A stretch of DNA of 64,000 nucleotides from Anodontia alba (GCA_964016985.1 OZ024835.1:62026714-62090713); one strand, 5' to 3'. Counted from the first letter of the stretch, positions 43,455-53,737 are shown. Notes: generated from the sequence alone by a model not told the origin. Program-made: numbers and translations.

Positions 43455-43632
43455 CTAGTTAAGGTGCTTTTTTCAATCCAAAAGTATTGATATTTTTCTT
43501 ATTTCTCCATGAAAACATATGTTGTGGGTACCCATTAGAAGCGCCTTGCCAAGGCGCTTCTAATGAATACCCACAACATATGTTTTTGTGGAGAAATAAG
43601 AAAATATTTACCGGATACCCTCCCTTATCTAG
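43455..43632. mobile_element. C-family MITE, copy C10 (reference copy)
   Basis: CTAGTTAAGGTGCTTTTTTC at the left and CCCTTATCTAG at the right. The arms TTGTGGGTACCCATTAGAAG and CTTCTAATGAATACCCACAA are preceded by TCTTATTTCTCCATGAAAAC and followed by its complement. Confidence 0.9.
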
Positions 43633-43791
43633 ACCTATGTAAGAAGTTACAGTGTACGAATACTTATGTCAAATATGGTATTCATTAATCTTTAAAATGG
43701 ATAATACTGACCATTTGCTCCAAATATCTCCTTTATTTCTATACAAAAACATAATATTTCTTAATATTATCTACCTGCTATAGTAAAACTT

Positions 43792-43957
43792 CAACCCATT
43801 GTATACTGAATAGAATCTCCCACACCATATTATTGGAAGAGTCCAATTACAATTTTAGCAACTATGAACAATTTTAGGCTATGTTCTGCAGCGTCTGATC
43901 TGGGTCTGCACTGTTTGCCAATTACCCATTTAGGGGTCTCCAGAATACAGTGGGTTA
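43792..43957. mobile_element. Q-family MITE, copy Q4
   Basis: ACCCATTGTATACTGAATAG at the left; the first hairpin arm is lost, leaving CGTCTGATCTGGGTCTGCAC; GGTCTCCAGAATACAGTGGG then TTAA at the right. Confidence 0.7.
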
Positions 43958-43968
43958 ATAACTCGAAT

Positions 43969-45060
43969 ATGGAACGCCTTTACTGCCTCCTGGTGACTGC
44001 CTTCTTGCTATTGTGTCAACTCTTCGTTATATCTTGTGCTTTCATCATTATATCCTGTGCTTTAACAATTATATTGGATGCAGTTGATATTATGTTATGT
44101 ATACGTATAATTATATCATAGGCAAATGTCATTGTATCCTGTGATTTGATCATTATATTTGATGCAGTTGATATTATATTACGTATACAAACCATTATAT
44201 CATAGGCAAATACCATTGTATCCTGTGCTGTGATCATTATATTGGATGCAGTTGATATTATGTTATGTATATATACCATTATATCCTAGGCAAACGTCAT
44301 TGTATCCTGTGCTTTGATCATTATATTGGATGCAATTGATATTATGTTATGTATACATACCATTATATCATAGGCAAATGTCATTGTATCCTGTGGATTG
44401 ATCATTATATTGGATGCAGTTGATATTATGTTATGTATACATACCATTATATCATAGGCAAACTTCATTGTATCCTGTGCTTTGATCATTATATTGGATG
44501 CAGTTGATATTATGCTATGTATACATACCATTATATCATAGGCAAAAGTCATTGTATCCTGTGATTTGATCATTATATTGGATGCAGTTGATATTATGTT
44601 ATGCATACATACCATTATATCATAGGCAAACGTCATTGTATCCTGTGCTTTGATCATTATATTGGATACAATTGATATTATGCTATGTATACATACCATT
44701 ATATCATAGGCAAACGTAATTGTATCCTGTGGATTGATCATTATATTGGATGCAGTTGATATTATGTTATGCATACATACCATTATATCATAGGCAAACG
44801 TCATTGTATCCTGTGGATTGATCATTATATTGGATGCAGTTGATATTATGTTATGCATACAAACCATTATATCATAGGCAAACTTCATTGTATCCTGTGA
44901 TTTGATCATTATATTGGATGCAGTTGATATTATATTACGTATATAAACCATTATATCATAGGCAAACGTCATTGTATCCTGTGCTTTGATCATTATATTG
45001 GTTGCAGTTGATATTATATTACGTATACCAACCATTATATCATAGGCAAACGTCATTGTA
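43969..45060 (-). repeat. Left arm: about 12 copies of the 84-bp minisatellite
   Basis: Reading the minus strand, each unit is ATGACGTTTGCCTATGATAT then AATGGTATGTATACATAACA, TAATATCAACTGCATCCAAT and ATAATGATCAAAGCACAGGATACA (in two pieces). 84 bases is 28 codons, so one frame stays open over 256 residues (44286-45056) until a TAT-to-TAG change at about 44289, with another 87 residues beyond. Units differ mostly at replacement positions (AAAGCA, AAATCA, AATCCA), which does not suggest purifying selection. Confidence 0.9.
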
Positions 45061-45084
45061 ATACGTTGAAATATAGTTGGATTT

Positions 45085-45215
45085 GAAAATTGGGTGGACG
45101 TTGAAATGACGACGTTGAATCAACGCTGATTATCTGACGTTGATTCAACGTCAGGCTTTTACATTGATTCAACGTTGATTGTCTGACGTTGAATCAACAT
45201 CATATTATCTCCATT
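45085..45215. repeat. Palindromic repeat of GACGTTGATTCAACGTC words
   Basis: TGACGTTGATTCAACGTCAG and relatives occur four or five times in 130 bp. Every unit is self-complementary. It lies at the inner edge of the left arm. Confidence 0.8.
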
Positions 45216-46477
45216 CAACCTTCAATCCCAATCATAATACAAAATTCATATGCCTAACTGATTCAGTTGAGAACGATATCTAGTAATTAGACGGATGTTG
45301 AGAAAACAAGAACTATTAAATGCAATAGTCAAGCATGTATTAGGAATACTTTGGCCCCTAGAATACTTTTACTATCCTAACTAAAACTTTTTTTTTGTGG
45401 AATCTTATAACAAAATTGTTTCTGGGCTTTTTTTCTATTATTTCAGAAAGGGTATGCTAAATGCTACAGCAAGTTGTTCATCAGCTATGACCAAAACCAA
45501 GTGGCATATAAGAAGAGCTCTTCTTATAGGCCACTTGCCAAAACTACTTAGGACAAATGGACAGACAGACAATGCAAAATGCAATACACGACCATAAGTT
45601 CTCCTGAGAAGGCTCTTGTCTCTGACAAGAGCATCTCTATTTTGAATTTTAGCTGCATATGTATTTCTCCCATAAAAAAAGAAAACTATGTTGAACCAAT
45701 TTACAGGGGTATTGATCTTGATGTTGCACACTATTTATTATTGAAAACAGCAAACTCCAAAACTCAATTCAATATTTTCTTTCTTCATATACTGCGTACA
45801 ATATATATACATTTAATATCAGATTCAGTTCTTTTCTTTTCTTCCACCTCCACCAGCCCTTTCTGGCGCATATTTCAGGAACTTTGACATACAGCTGATT
45901 GTCTTGGTTTCATCTCCACCATGGGATGCCATGACCACATCTGAAAGAAAGATAAATAAATAAGTAAATAAATAAATAAAAACAGACAAAAACTGAAAGT
46001 AAAAGATGAAGAATAAAAACTAAACAATGATTCAGACAGGATTGAATACATTTACAGTTGTGCTTAAGACTTAACGAGAGAGGAATGTTTAATTTCAAAT
46101 TTGCCACTGTCTGGTTTGAGCCCTTCATATGATCCTGGCATGCTGGAAAAGGTATACACTAGATAAAATTGATAGGATTATACCATTTGTTTTTTTTATT
46201 TCTTTTTCTTTTCTTTTTTTTATTTTCAGTCATGAATATTCATGTGCTCTTGCTTTTACCCACGAACAGCAGGGCGACCATTTCTTTGAAAACATTTATC
46301 CGGGCTGTAGGTATGGAACTTTTCTTAATGGGGAGACTTTGCAAATTCTCCCTTTAAGAACAGACCCTTTTACAATCAGATAGAAAAGTTTCCAGAAAGA
46401 GTTATCTCACTTCCATTTTGGTATCCAACACTGCATTTAATACAACAAAAACAAAAACAACTCAAAATTGCATAGCT
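45216..46477. other. Loop sequence without a recognised gene
   Basis: An AAAT run lies at about 45950-45982. The frames at 45397-45887 overlap on both strands and show no domain. 46190-46220 is T-rich. Confidence 0.5.
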
Positions 46478-46657
46478 CTAGTTAAGGCGTTTTTTTTCAC
46501 TCCAAAAGTAGTGATATTTTTCTTATTGTTCCACGAAAACATATGTTGTGGGTACTCATTAGAAGCGCCTTGCCGAGGCACTTCTAATGAGTACCCACAA
46601 CATATGTTTTCGTGGAGAATTAAGAAAAATATAAACCTGATACCCACTCTTATCTAG
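46478..46657. mobile_element. C-family MITE, copy C11
   Basis: CTAGTTAAGGCG at the left, CTCTTATCTAG at the right; both arms around CGCCTTGCCGAGGC are intact. Confidence 0.9.
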
Positions 46658-46737
46658 GCCTATGAAATTGCCTAATATTTTCATGAGGTTGGTACATTTC
46701 AGGCTATAAGAAAAATTATTCCGGGCAGGTTTGTGGT

Positions 46738-46803
46738 GTGGCACATGTTACCCGCCCACCCTCCCCCCCACCCCCCACCTCTCCCCCCGCCACCCATCCC
46801 CCA
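46738..46803. repeat. C-rich tract
   Basis: CCCGCCCACCCTCCCCCCCA and similar runs; compositional only. Confidence 0.85.
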
Positions 46804-46841
46804 GGAAAAAAAATTGGATTTGTGAAAATGCCAGTTCAATG

Positions 46842-46983
46842 GCAGCGACGGATCCAGAGGGAGGTCGGGGGCACATTTTCATGGAGAATTTCAGGAAAAT
46901 TTAAGAAAAATGATCGAAATGAATCCCCTCATCAAAGTCGAACACCCTGGCCTTGGAAACCAAAGATCCTGGATCCGCCACTG
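46842..46983. mobile_element. Short MITE with GGATCCGCCACTG end
   Basis: GGCAGCGACGGATCCAG at the left pairs with CTGGATCCGCCACTG at the right over a 142-bp span. It sits immediately downstream (minus strand) of a possible splice acceptor at 47006. Confidence 0.65.
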
Positions 46984-47004
46984 ACCCCAATGTCCCTGGT
47001 CTGA

Positions 47005-47289
47005 CCTACAACAGGAACAAAGACAATTTTAGCAACTTTACCTGTAACAGTATCACCTGAAGAACTACTCAAAGCGTAAAAAAGGTCAAAGAGTACAATT
47101 ACCTGTCGCTGTACGGTCGCGAACATTGGCTTCTTGGTCTGCCCAAGGACGTAAATAATACAAGGATTTGCAACTTGTTCTCCGCGTAATAGAAAGAACC
47201 AACACACCTCGTGATACCCCGAGAAACCGCGAGAGACGTTCGAGAACCGATAGCGTCACTTGCCGCCATCTTGTTTTTTTCTTCGCCAA
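47005..47289 (-). CDS. Possible 5' exon and short intron of an unknown gene
   Basis: An ATG with good context (AACAAGATGGCGG, A at -3, G at +4) lies at 47269; another in a different frame at 47289. The exon ends in CGACAG|GTAATT (intron from 47102), and a strong acceptor TTTGTTCCTGTTGTAG lies at 47006, giving a 97-bp GT-AG intron. CpG words are dense compared with neighbouring DNA. I cannot choose the frame and recognise no domain. After the acceptor only about 22 bases remain before the 46842-46983 MITE. It could be a real gene broken or extended by the MITE, or chance. Confidence 0.3.
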
Positions 47290-47639
47290 GAAATATTTGT
47301 TGATGAAATACTATCGTATGATCGTTACTGTTAAAAACTGTTGCCTTCAATAGATTTTATTTAATCAACTGTGTCCGTTTATGTCATGAATTAGTCAAAA
47401 CAACATCGTTTTACCAACAAAAACGGGTTTCATCATGTAGACTGAAGCATGAATTTTTAGCAGATTTCAAGTAAGTTTTATATAACTTCTTACTTTATGT
47501 AGCGAATTTAAGGGAACGAAATAGGTCCTTGAATGTCTCAAGTTTACTAACTACCCAGTTATTTTTGCACATCTGCCGAACCAACTGAGAAAGAAGACCG
47601 TCGTTGAACAGTGCTGTACACATTGAGTGATGAAAGACT

Positions 47640-48300
47640 GATGCGAGTTTTCCAAATCATTGCCCTTTTGTAGCACGAAAAACATTTCAGTTTTCTGCGT
47701 TTTCTGTCTGACACTATAATTTTTAGTTAAAATTATATCTGATCCTGTGTTGGCCAGCATTTTAAAGTGCTAAATCGGCCAAACCATGCATTAAACGTGT
47801 GTTGTATTTCATATACCCCCACCCGTTATATGCACTGGAACCACTGGTTGTTGCCAAGGCATTACCCATTTTGTAACGCAAAAAACATTTCAGTTTTCTA
47901 AATTTTCTGTCAGATATTATTACTGTTAGTTACAGTTATACCTGAACCTGTGTTGGCCCGCATTTCAAGCCCTGTATCATCCTAAAATATGTAATATTTA
48001 TGAGTTTATATGTTTATTCCAAACGCCCTCCCATTGTTTGTTATGGAATAGTTGACGGGGCATTGCCCATTTTGTAACACATAAAACTTTTCAGTTTTCT
48101 GATTTTTATGTCAGATATTATTATTATTAGTTAAAATTATATCTTATCCTGTGTTGGCCAGCATTTCAGGTCTTAAATCATCATAGAACAGGTGAAAATG
48201 TTTATTTCATTCACCCTACCCATTATTTGTTATGGAACACAGTTGTAGGGCATTGCCAGTTTTGTAACTCCAAAAACACTGTCAGACCCGCATCTGATTA
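47640..48300. repeat. Tandem repeat, about 195-bp unit, about 3.5 copies
   Basis: Units share GGCATTGCCCATTTTGTAAC, AAACATTTCAGTTTTCT, TGTCAGATATTATTA, TTAGTTAAAATTATATC and CCTGTGTTGGCCAGCATTTC, starting near 47660, 47860, 48060 and 48250. It lies between the two candidate exons. Confidence 0.85.
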
Positions 48301-48552
48301 ACGGTCACCTCGATATAAGTGAAATAATCTTGAAAGAAACGTAAAACCCCGAATGAATAAATTAAAAAAAATCAAGTATCATTGAGATTCTGATGCTGAT
48401 CGGGACAGAAAATAATCGAAATGAAAACACCTGACAGATTTTACCGGCAGCTGTGAATCTTCGATGTCTTTCGCCTCTTGAAAAAATCGCCGACGCTTAC
48501 AAATTCATTTCTCCTTTTTATCAATTAAATAATATGAATGACGCCTTGTAAA

Positions 48553-48657
48553 AAAAAAAAAAAAAGAAAGATTATGTTTATTTATGCTGTGAGAGAAAAC
48601 AATCAAGAAAAAAAAAGGTAATGTTTATTAATGCTGTGAGGGAAAACAATCAAGAAT
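48553..48657. repeat. Tandem duplication of about 57 bp
   Basis: ATGTTTATTTATGCTGTGAG with AGAAAACAATCAAGAA is repeated as ATGTTTATTAATGCTGTGAG with GGAAAACAATCAAGAA. Read on the minus strand each copy holds TTGTTTTCYCTCACAG, a good splice-acceptor string, so the acceptor itself is duplicated. Confidence 0.75.
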
Positions 48658-49015
48658 TACGGTCGTGGTTGTTCGCTCTTTCGAGTGATACCGGCGATAG
48701 CGTACCTGTGTTGTCTTGGTAACGAAAGTCTCGCGCGGCTCTCGCGACCGTAGGACTCTTAACACAGGGACGCACGAGATATTGCGGGATTTCGTTTAGT
48801 TGCGAATCTTGTAATTTTATACGTCTTTGGTCTGCCGGTTCTTGAAGCAATGCTTTTAATCGTAGTCTATCGCCCAGCGTCACAACACCTAATCTGGTTA
48901 GCTCCTTATCAAAGAGGTTCAGTACTTGACTTGGCTCAAGTTTTTCGTCTCTAAATTTATAATAAATTGCACTCAAACCCATTGAGCCAAGTGCTCTTTC
49001 AAGTTTGCCCGCCAT
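48650..49015 (-). CDS. First exon with SAM-like domain, gene unidentified
   Basis: The frame starts at 49015 with ACAAAATATGGCGGGC (A at -3, G at +4) and runs 121 residues to a stop at 48650. Residues 8-60 fit a sterile alpha motif: MGLSAIYYKFRDEKLEPSQV, then LFDKELTRLGVVTLGDRLRL, then KALLQEP, with the typical L..LGV..LGDRLRL.ALL pattern of the last helices. SAM domains mediate protein-protein or RNA contacts; the role here is unknown. A splice donor CACAG|GTACGC at 48705 would cut the exon after about 103 residues, so the printed C-terminus may be intron. CpG-rich sequence (TCTCGCGACC) supports an old, non-TE-like origin. It lies in the loop of the foldback-like element and about 25 bp beyond its start the degenerate repeat begins. 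It may be a captured host gene, the element's own gene, or a pseudogene. Confidence 0.55.
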   Translation of the reverse strand: MAGKLERALGSMGLSAIYYKFRDEKLEPSQVLNLFDKELTRLGVVTLGDRLRLKALLQEPADQRRIKLQDSQLNEIPQYLVRPCVKSPTVARAARDFRYQDNTGTLSPVSLERANNHDRNS

Positions 49016-49089
49016 ATTTTGTCAAACTGCCGGTGTTACAGGTTAAAATTGCTCGCATGAAATGTCCGCCTATGATAAAACGTCAAAGT

Positions 49090-50998
49090 GGTAGAATAGA
49101 ATGTAGCTTACACACGATATAAGACGCGACAGGCATACCGAACCGTCATATGAATGCAACAGAACAGAACAGAATAGCAGAATATAATGTCTGCGCTCGA
49201 TATAATGGTATGGATGCATAGCATAATATTACGTTTGCCCAATATCATGATGAAATCACTGGATACGATGCTGTTTGTCCATGATATAAAGATATGAATA
49301 ATTAACAAGTTATTAAATGTCAAATAAATGATGAAAGCACATGATATAATTTTGAAATCACACAGAACAGTGAAGCTTGTGCATGATATAACAATATGTA
49401 CGTTTGATATAATGATAAAATAACAGAATACATTGGTATTGTCCATGAAAGACTGGTAGGTATCCATAATTTAATATTGACAGCGTCCAAAATAATGATG
49501 GAATCATAGGATACAGTGATGTTTTTCCATAAAATAATGTCAAGTACACCCAACATAATGATGACATCACAGGATGCAAAAACGTTTGCCCATGCCAGAA
49601 TACTATAGTACACAACATACTATCAACTGCATCCAATATAATGATGAAAACACAGGATAAAATGACCTTTGCCTATGATATAATGGTTTGTATACGTACT
49701 ATAATATCAACTGCATCCAATATAATGATCAAAGCCCAGGATACAATGAAGTTTGCCTATGATATAATGGTTTGTATACGTAATATAATATCAACTGCAT
49801 CCAATATAATGATCAAATCACAGGATACAATGACGTTTGCCTATGATATAATGGTATGTATGCATAACATAATATCAACTGCATCCAATATAATGATCAA
49901 ATCACAGGATACAATGACGTTTGCCTATGATATAATGGTATGTATGCATAACATAATATCAACTGCATCCAATATAATGATCAAATCACAGGATACAATG
50001 ACGTTTGCCTATGATATAATGGTATGTATGCATAACATAATATCAACTGCAACCAATATAATGATCAAAGCACAGGATACAATGACGTTTGCCTATGATA
50101 TAATGGTACGTATACATAGCATAATATCAACTGCATCCAATATAATGATCAAAGCACAGGATACAATGACGTTTGCCTATGATATAATGGTATGTATACA
50201 TAACATAATATCAACTGCCTCCAATATAATGATCAATCCACAGGATACAATGAAATTTGCCTATGATATAATGGTTTGTATACATAACATAATATCAACT
50301 GCATCCAATATAATGATCAAATCACAGGATACAATGATGTTTGCCTATGATATAATGGTATGTATACATAACATAATATCAACTGCAACCAATATAATGA
50401 TCAAAGCCCAGGATACAATGACGTTTGCCTATGATATAATGGTTTGTATACGTAATATAATATCAACTGCATCCAATATAATGATCAAATCACAGGATAA
50501 AATGACGTTTGCCTATGATATAATGGTATGTATGCATAACATAATATCAACTGCATCCAATATAATGATCAAAGTACAGGATACAATGACGTTTGCCTAT
50601 GATATAATGGTACGTATCCATATAATATCAACTGCATCCAATTTAATTATCAAATCACAGGATACAATGACGTTTGCCTATGATATAATGGTACGTATAC
50701 ATAGCATAATATCAACTGCATCCAATATAATGATCAAAGCACAGGATACAATGACGTTTGCCTATGATATAATGGTATGTATACATAACATAATATCAAC
50801 TGCATCCAATATAATGATCAAAGCCCAGGATACAATGACGTTTGCCTATGATATAACGGTATGTATACATAACATAATATCAACTGCATCCAATATAATT
50901 GTTAAAGCACACGATATAATGATGAAAGCACAAGATATAACGAAGAATTGACACAGTAGCAAGAAGGAAGTCACCAGGAGGCAGTAAAGGCGTTCCAT
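49090..50998 (+). repeat. Right arm: 84-bp minisatellite, about 15-16 good copies plus degenerate copies
   Basis: 49641-50951 has regular units (CAGGATA at 49738, 49821 and so on, 84 apart); 49090-49640 holds older, shorter and degenerate copies that retain CATGATATAA and CAGGATACA-like words. One frame stays open for 436 residues of a 28-residue repeat. A three-base deletion near 50620 keeps the frame. Variant units (AATCCA, AAATCA) are the same as in the left arm, so the arms share a recent history. The open frame follows from the unit length and is weak evidence of coding. Confidence 0.9.
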
Positions 50999-51094
50999 GC
51001 TCGAACATGGATGACTCCTTTACCGAGGCTGCATGCATTCAAACTTGGTTTCAAGTCCCCAGGAAATTCTTCCGATAGCTCATTTTAGGGATAT

Positions 51095-51200
51095 ATTCAG
51101 GATTTTTTTTTTTTCATATTTTATCACAATAATGTATGTCCTGTGTACTCATTAAGGTGATTCTAATGAGTACACTCAATATACCATTATTTTATAGAAT
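51095..51200. mobile_element. C-family MITE, copy C12 (degenerate)
   Basis: CTGTGTACTCATTAAGGTGA and TTCTAATGAGTACACTCAAT remain; the outer arms have diverged. Confidence 0.6.
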
Positions 51201-51257
51201 ACTGAAAAGACATCCTAAAATTATCCCCATTTTCCTCCTGACTAATTAACTGATTAA

Positions 51258-51328
51258 CCCTCAGTGGCTCAAACTATCCATGTCCAGAACAAACCATTGT
51301 CCCAAAGATGTTTGAGCCACTGAAGTTC
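51258..51328. repeat. Short inverted repeat with CAGTGGCTCAAAC arms
   Basis: CCTCAGTGGCTCAAACTATC and GATGTTTGAGCCACTGAAG pair around about 35 bases; TTAA precedes it. Confidence 0.65.
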
Positions 51329-51494
51329 AACTGAATTTTTACCACTTTTAAACAATATTATTTTTTATCTGCCTGTCTTACTTCTAGATTGTTGGGGCAC
51401 AGCAAGATAAATTTTTTTTTTCTCATTTCTCCAAGAAAACACATGCTGTATATTTGGCAGTTACCACATTGTTTCATTTTAATTTGCAGGTGAT

Positions 51495-52150
51495 TTGGAA
51501 TTTTACGGCCCAGTCAATACACTTAAGTTCCTGTCAAGCCAGTCATTTAACCTACTCGCACTTTTATCTGAACAGGCAATATAATTCCTGTAACTGGTTA
51601 ACCAGTACATTGTGCACATACTTTTAGGGGATAACTGCATTCAAATTTGTCATTTGGGGAGGTAAATCGGCGGTTTAACGGTCGGAAATTTCGTTTTACG
51701 GCGACGCGTCAGCGGAGCCGTAAAACGTAATTTGCGACCGTAAAACCGCCGATTTTCCTTCCCAAATGACAAAATTGATGCAGTTATCCCCATTCTAATG
51801 CATTTATTCATTTTTTCTATTGAAAAAATGTACTATTTGCACAAAAAGACAAGTGCTTTGAGCTGCGTAAAACCAAATGCCAGCCAATGAGAAGCGACGT
51901 TACGTGATGACGTCGGATTTGCGACAGTATATCGCAGAATATACCGTCGCAAATTTTTTACGTTATCCAATCAGACATCGTGTTACATACATGAGTGCAT
52001 TAGAATTGCCAGTAACTGAAAACTACCCTTCTTGAATCAGTGGAAGGGGAGAACGAAAACATTTCATGAGCTGGGATTTGAACTTGTGACCCCTTAATGA
52101 TATCTTAATTAGCAGTAAGATGCACTACCAACTGCGCTATGAAGCCTCAT
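51495..52150 (-). mobile_element. tRNA-derived SINE, copy A2, split by a palindromic MITE
   Basis: On the minus strand: GAGGCTTCATAGCGCAGTTG, GTAGTGCATCTTACTGC (A box region), GGGGTCACAAGTTCAAATCC (B box), then a body matching 16112-16300. The body stops at about 52006 and resumes at about 51626. Confidence 0.75.
51627..52006. mobile_element. Palindromic MITE inserted in the SINE
   Basis: GGGGATAACTGCATTCAAAT pairs with TGATGCAGTTATCCCC; the inner arms GGCGGTTTAACGGTCG and CGACCGTAAAACCGCC flank ACGGCGACGCGTCAGCGGAG. A further inverted pair, ATTCTAATGCA and TGCATTAGAAT, spans 51793-52006. It is unusually rich in CpG. Confidence 0.7.
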
Positions 52151-52274
52151 CCCAAACTGTCCCTAAAATTTGAATAAGCCGAAAAGGTTACCAAACATTT
52201 TTTTCTAAAAAACAGTGACTGAATGGCAGCTTTATATGGGTCTACTCAAATGGCTACAATTCTGCTTGGTATTT

Positions 52275-52450
52275 TAGGTTTGCCTTTACCACTCTCTGGG
52301 GCAAATTCAGCAACTGACAAATTGATGATATTTTTCTTATTTTTCCAGAAAACAGGATTTAAATGCCAAAACCTATTTTCTGGGGAAAAAAATAAGAATT
52401 TCAATATGTCGTCTGCTGAAAATTTTACCCAGAATGCTATTAAGCTTTTA
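52275..52450. mobile_element. M-family MITE, copy M12
   Basis: TTTACCACTCTCTGGGGCAA, CAGCAACTGACAAATTGATG at the left; GTCGTCTGCTGAAAATTTTA and CCCAGAATGCTATTAAG at the right. The centre is deleted. Confidence 0.75.
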
Positions 52451-52686
52451 AATGCATTTCTTCAGATGTTAGAATGTCTGAAATTTAGGTTTTTATACAG
52501 TATTATGTTTATGGTGATGTAGGATACTGGGTTACCCATTTACTTTAATAGTACACTTATATCAGTAACATGATTATCCTCATTTAGACACCTGAACTTT
52601 TTTAACATACCTATCCTAAAAGTTAAACAAGTCCAATATCTTTTATTTAACCTTAAGTCCAATATCTTTTTTTTAACCTTTTTTTT

Positions 52687-52890
52687 TTCTTTTATTTACC
52701 TTTAACAACTCTCCAGGCTAATTCAGCAGACGACAAATTGGGTGATATTTGTTTCATTTTTTTTCCAGAAAACAAAATTTGACATTTCATGCAAAATATT
52801 TCCATTGGAGACAATTTGCATGAAATGTCAAATCCTGTTTTTTGTGAAAAAAAAAAAAACCTGCTGAAAATTTCACCCAGCATGCTTAGC
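52687..52890. mobile_element. M-family MITE, copy M13
   Basis: CAGCAGACGACAAATTGGG, TTTGACATTTCATGCAAAAT and the complement AATTTGCATGAAATGTCAAA; TTTCACCCAGCATGCTTAGC at the right. Confidence 0.8.
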
Positions 52891-53055
52891 ATTTCAAAAA
52901 AAAATTATATGATATTTTTCTTACTTCCCCATGAAAACATATGTTGTGGGTACTCATTAGAAGCACCTCAGCGAGGCGCTTCTAATGAGTACTCACAATA
53001 TATATTTTCGTGGAGAAATAAGAAAAATATTTACCGGATACCCTCCCTTAACTAG
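52890..53055. mobile_element. C-family MITE, copy C13
   Basis: Directly follows M13. The central arms are intact around CACCTCAGCGAGGCGC; the right end reads CCCTCCCTTAACTAG. Confidence 0.85.
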
Positions 53056-53140
53056 ACCTATGCCTATATATTGTAGAATTCACCAACAAAGAGCTACCAC
53101 CCTGGGATTGTGGTGATCTGAGTCTGTCCACCCACCATAG

Positions 53141-53324
53141 CTACAGATAAAAGGGGTATCTACATAATATTTTTCTTATTTCTCGACAAAAACACATGTT
53201 GTGGGTACTCATTAGAAGCACCTCACCGGGGTGCTTCTAATGAATACCCATAACATATCTTTTCGTCGAGAAATAAGAAAGATATCAGAATTTTTCGGAT
53301 GAAAAAAAAAAAGCCTTATCTGTT
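53141..53324. mobile_element. C-family MITE, copy C14
   Basis: CTACAGATAAAAGGGGTATC at the left, CACCTCACCGGGGTGC at the centre, AAAAGCCTTATCTG at the right. Confidence 0.85.
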
Positions 53325-53387
53325 GTTATGCACCCACATGTTCAAAGACGTGTCTTTTCATTTACTGTGGCTCCATAGATCTAGAAA

Positions 53388-53530
53388 AGGCTTTTTTTTT
53401 TTCAACCGAAAAATGCAGGTAATTCTATCATTTCTCTATGAAAATATGTTGTTGTTACTCATTAGAAGCACCTCACAGGGGTGTTTCTAACAAGTACCTA
53501 AAACATATGTTTCTGTAGAAAAATCGGTGT
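53388..53530. mobile_element. C-family MITE, copy C15 (right arm decayed)
   Basis: AGATCTAGAAAAGGCTTTTT at the left; TTGTTGTTACTCATTAGAAG and GTTTCTAACAAGTACCTAAA at the centre. Confidence 0.7.
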
Positions 53531-53737
53531 GGCACATCTGACTACCCACAACATAATTATGTTTTTGAGAAGAAATAGAAAATATTTTGTGGATTTTAAC
53601 CAGCTCTTATTCTGGAACTTCATGTTTACAGCCCATTTGAATGGACAAAGCTAATCAAAGCACTGACAGCACTGGTGCAGTAGGCAGTGAGCAAATAGTC
53701 CTGAACAGGGACTTACGATAGTTTCATTTAACCCTTA

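Larger units (their letters stand above)
43969..50998. mobile_element. 7.0-kb foldback-like element with minisatellite inverted arms
   Basis: The two ends are inverted copies: ATGGAACGCCTTTACTGCCT at the left and AGGCAGTAAAGGCGTTCCAT at the right, extending through GGTGACT and CAACTCTTCGTTATATC with few changes. Inside these ends, both arms consist of an 84-bp tandem repeat in opposite orientation. The flanks ACTCGAAT (43961-43968) and GCTCGAAC (50999-51006) match at six of eight bases and may be a decayed target duplication. Foldback elements have this plan, and some Mutator-like elements also have long inverted ends. No transposase is recognised. The loop (45061-49089) holds the SAM-like exon. 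Confidence 0.65.

Noticed and set aside
43969..50998. CRISPR-like array
   Set aside because: Units are contiguous 84-bp repeats without unique spacers, and the context is eukaryotic.
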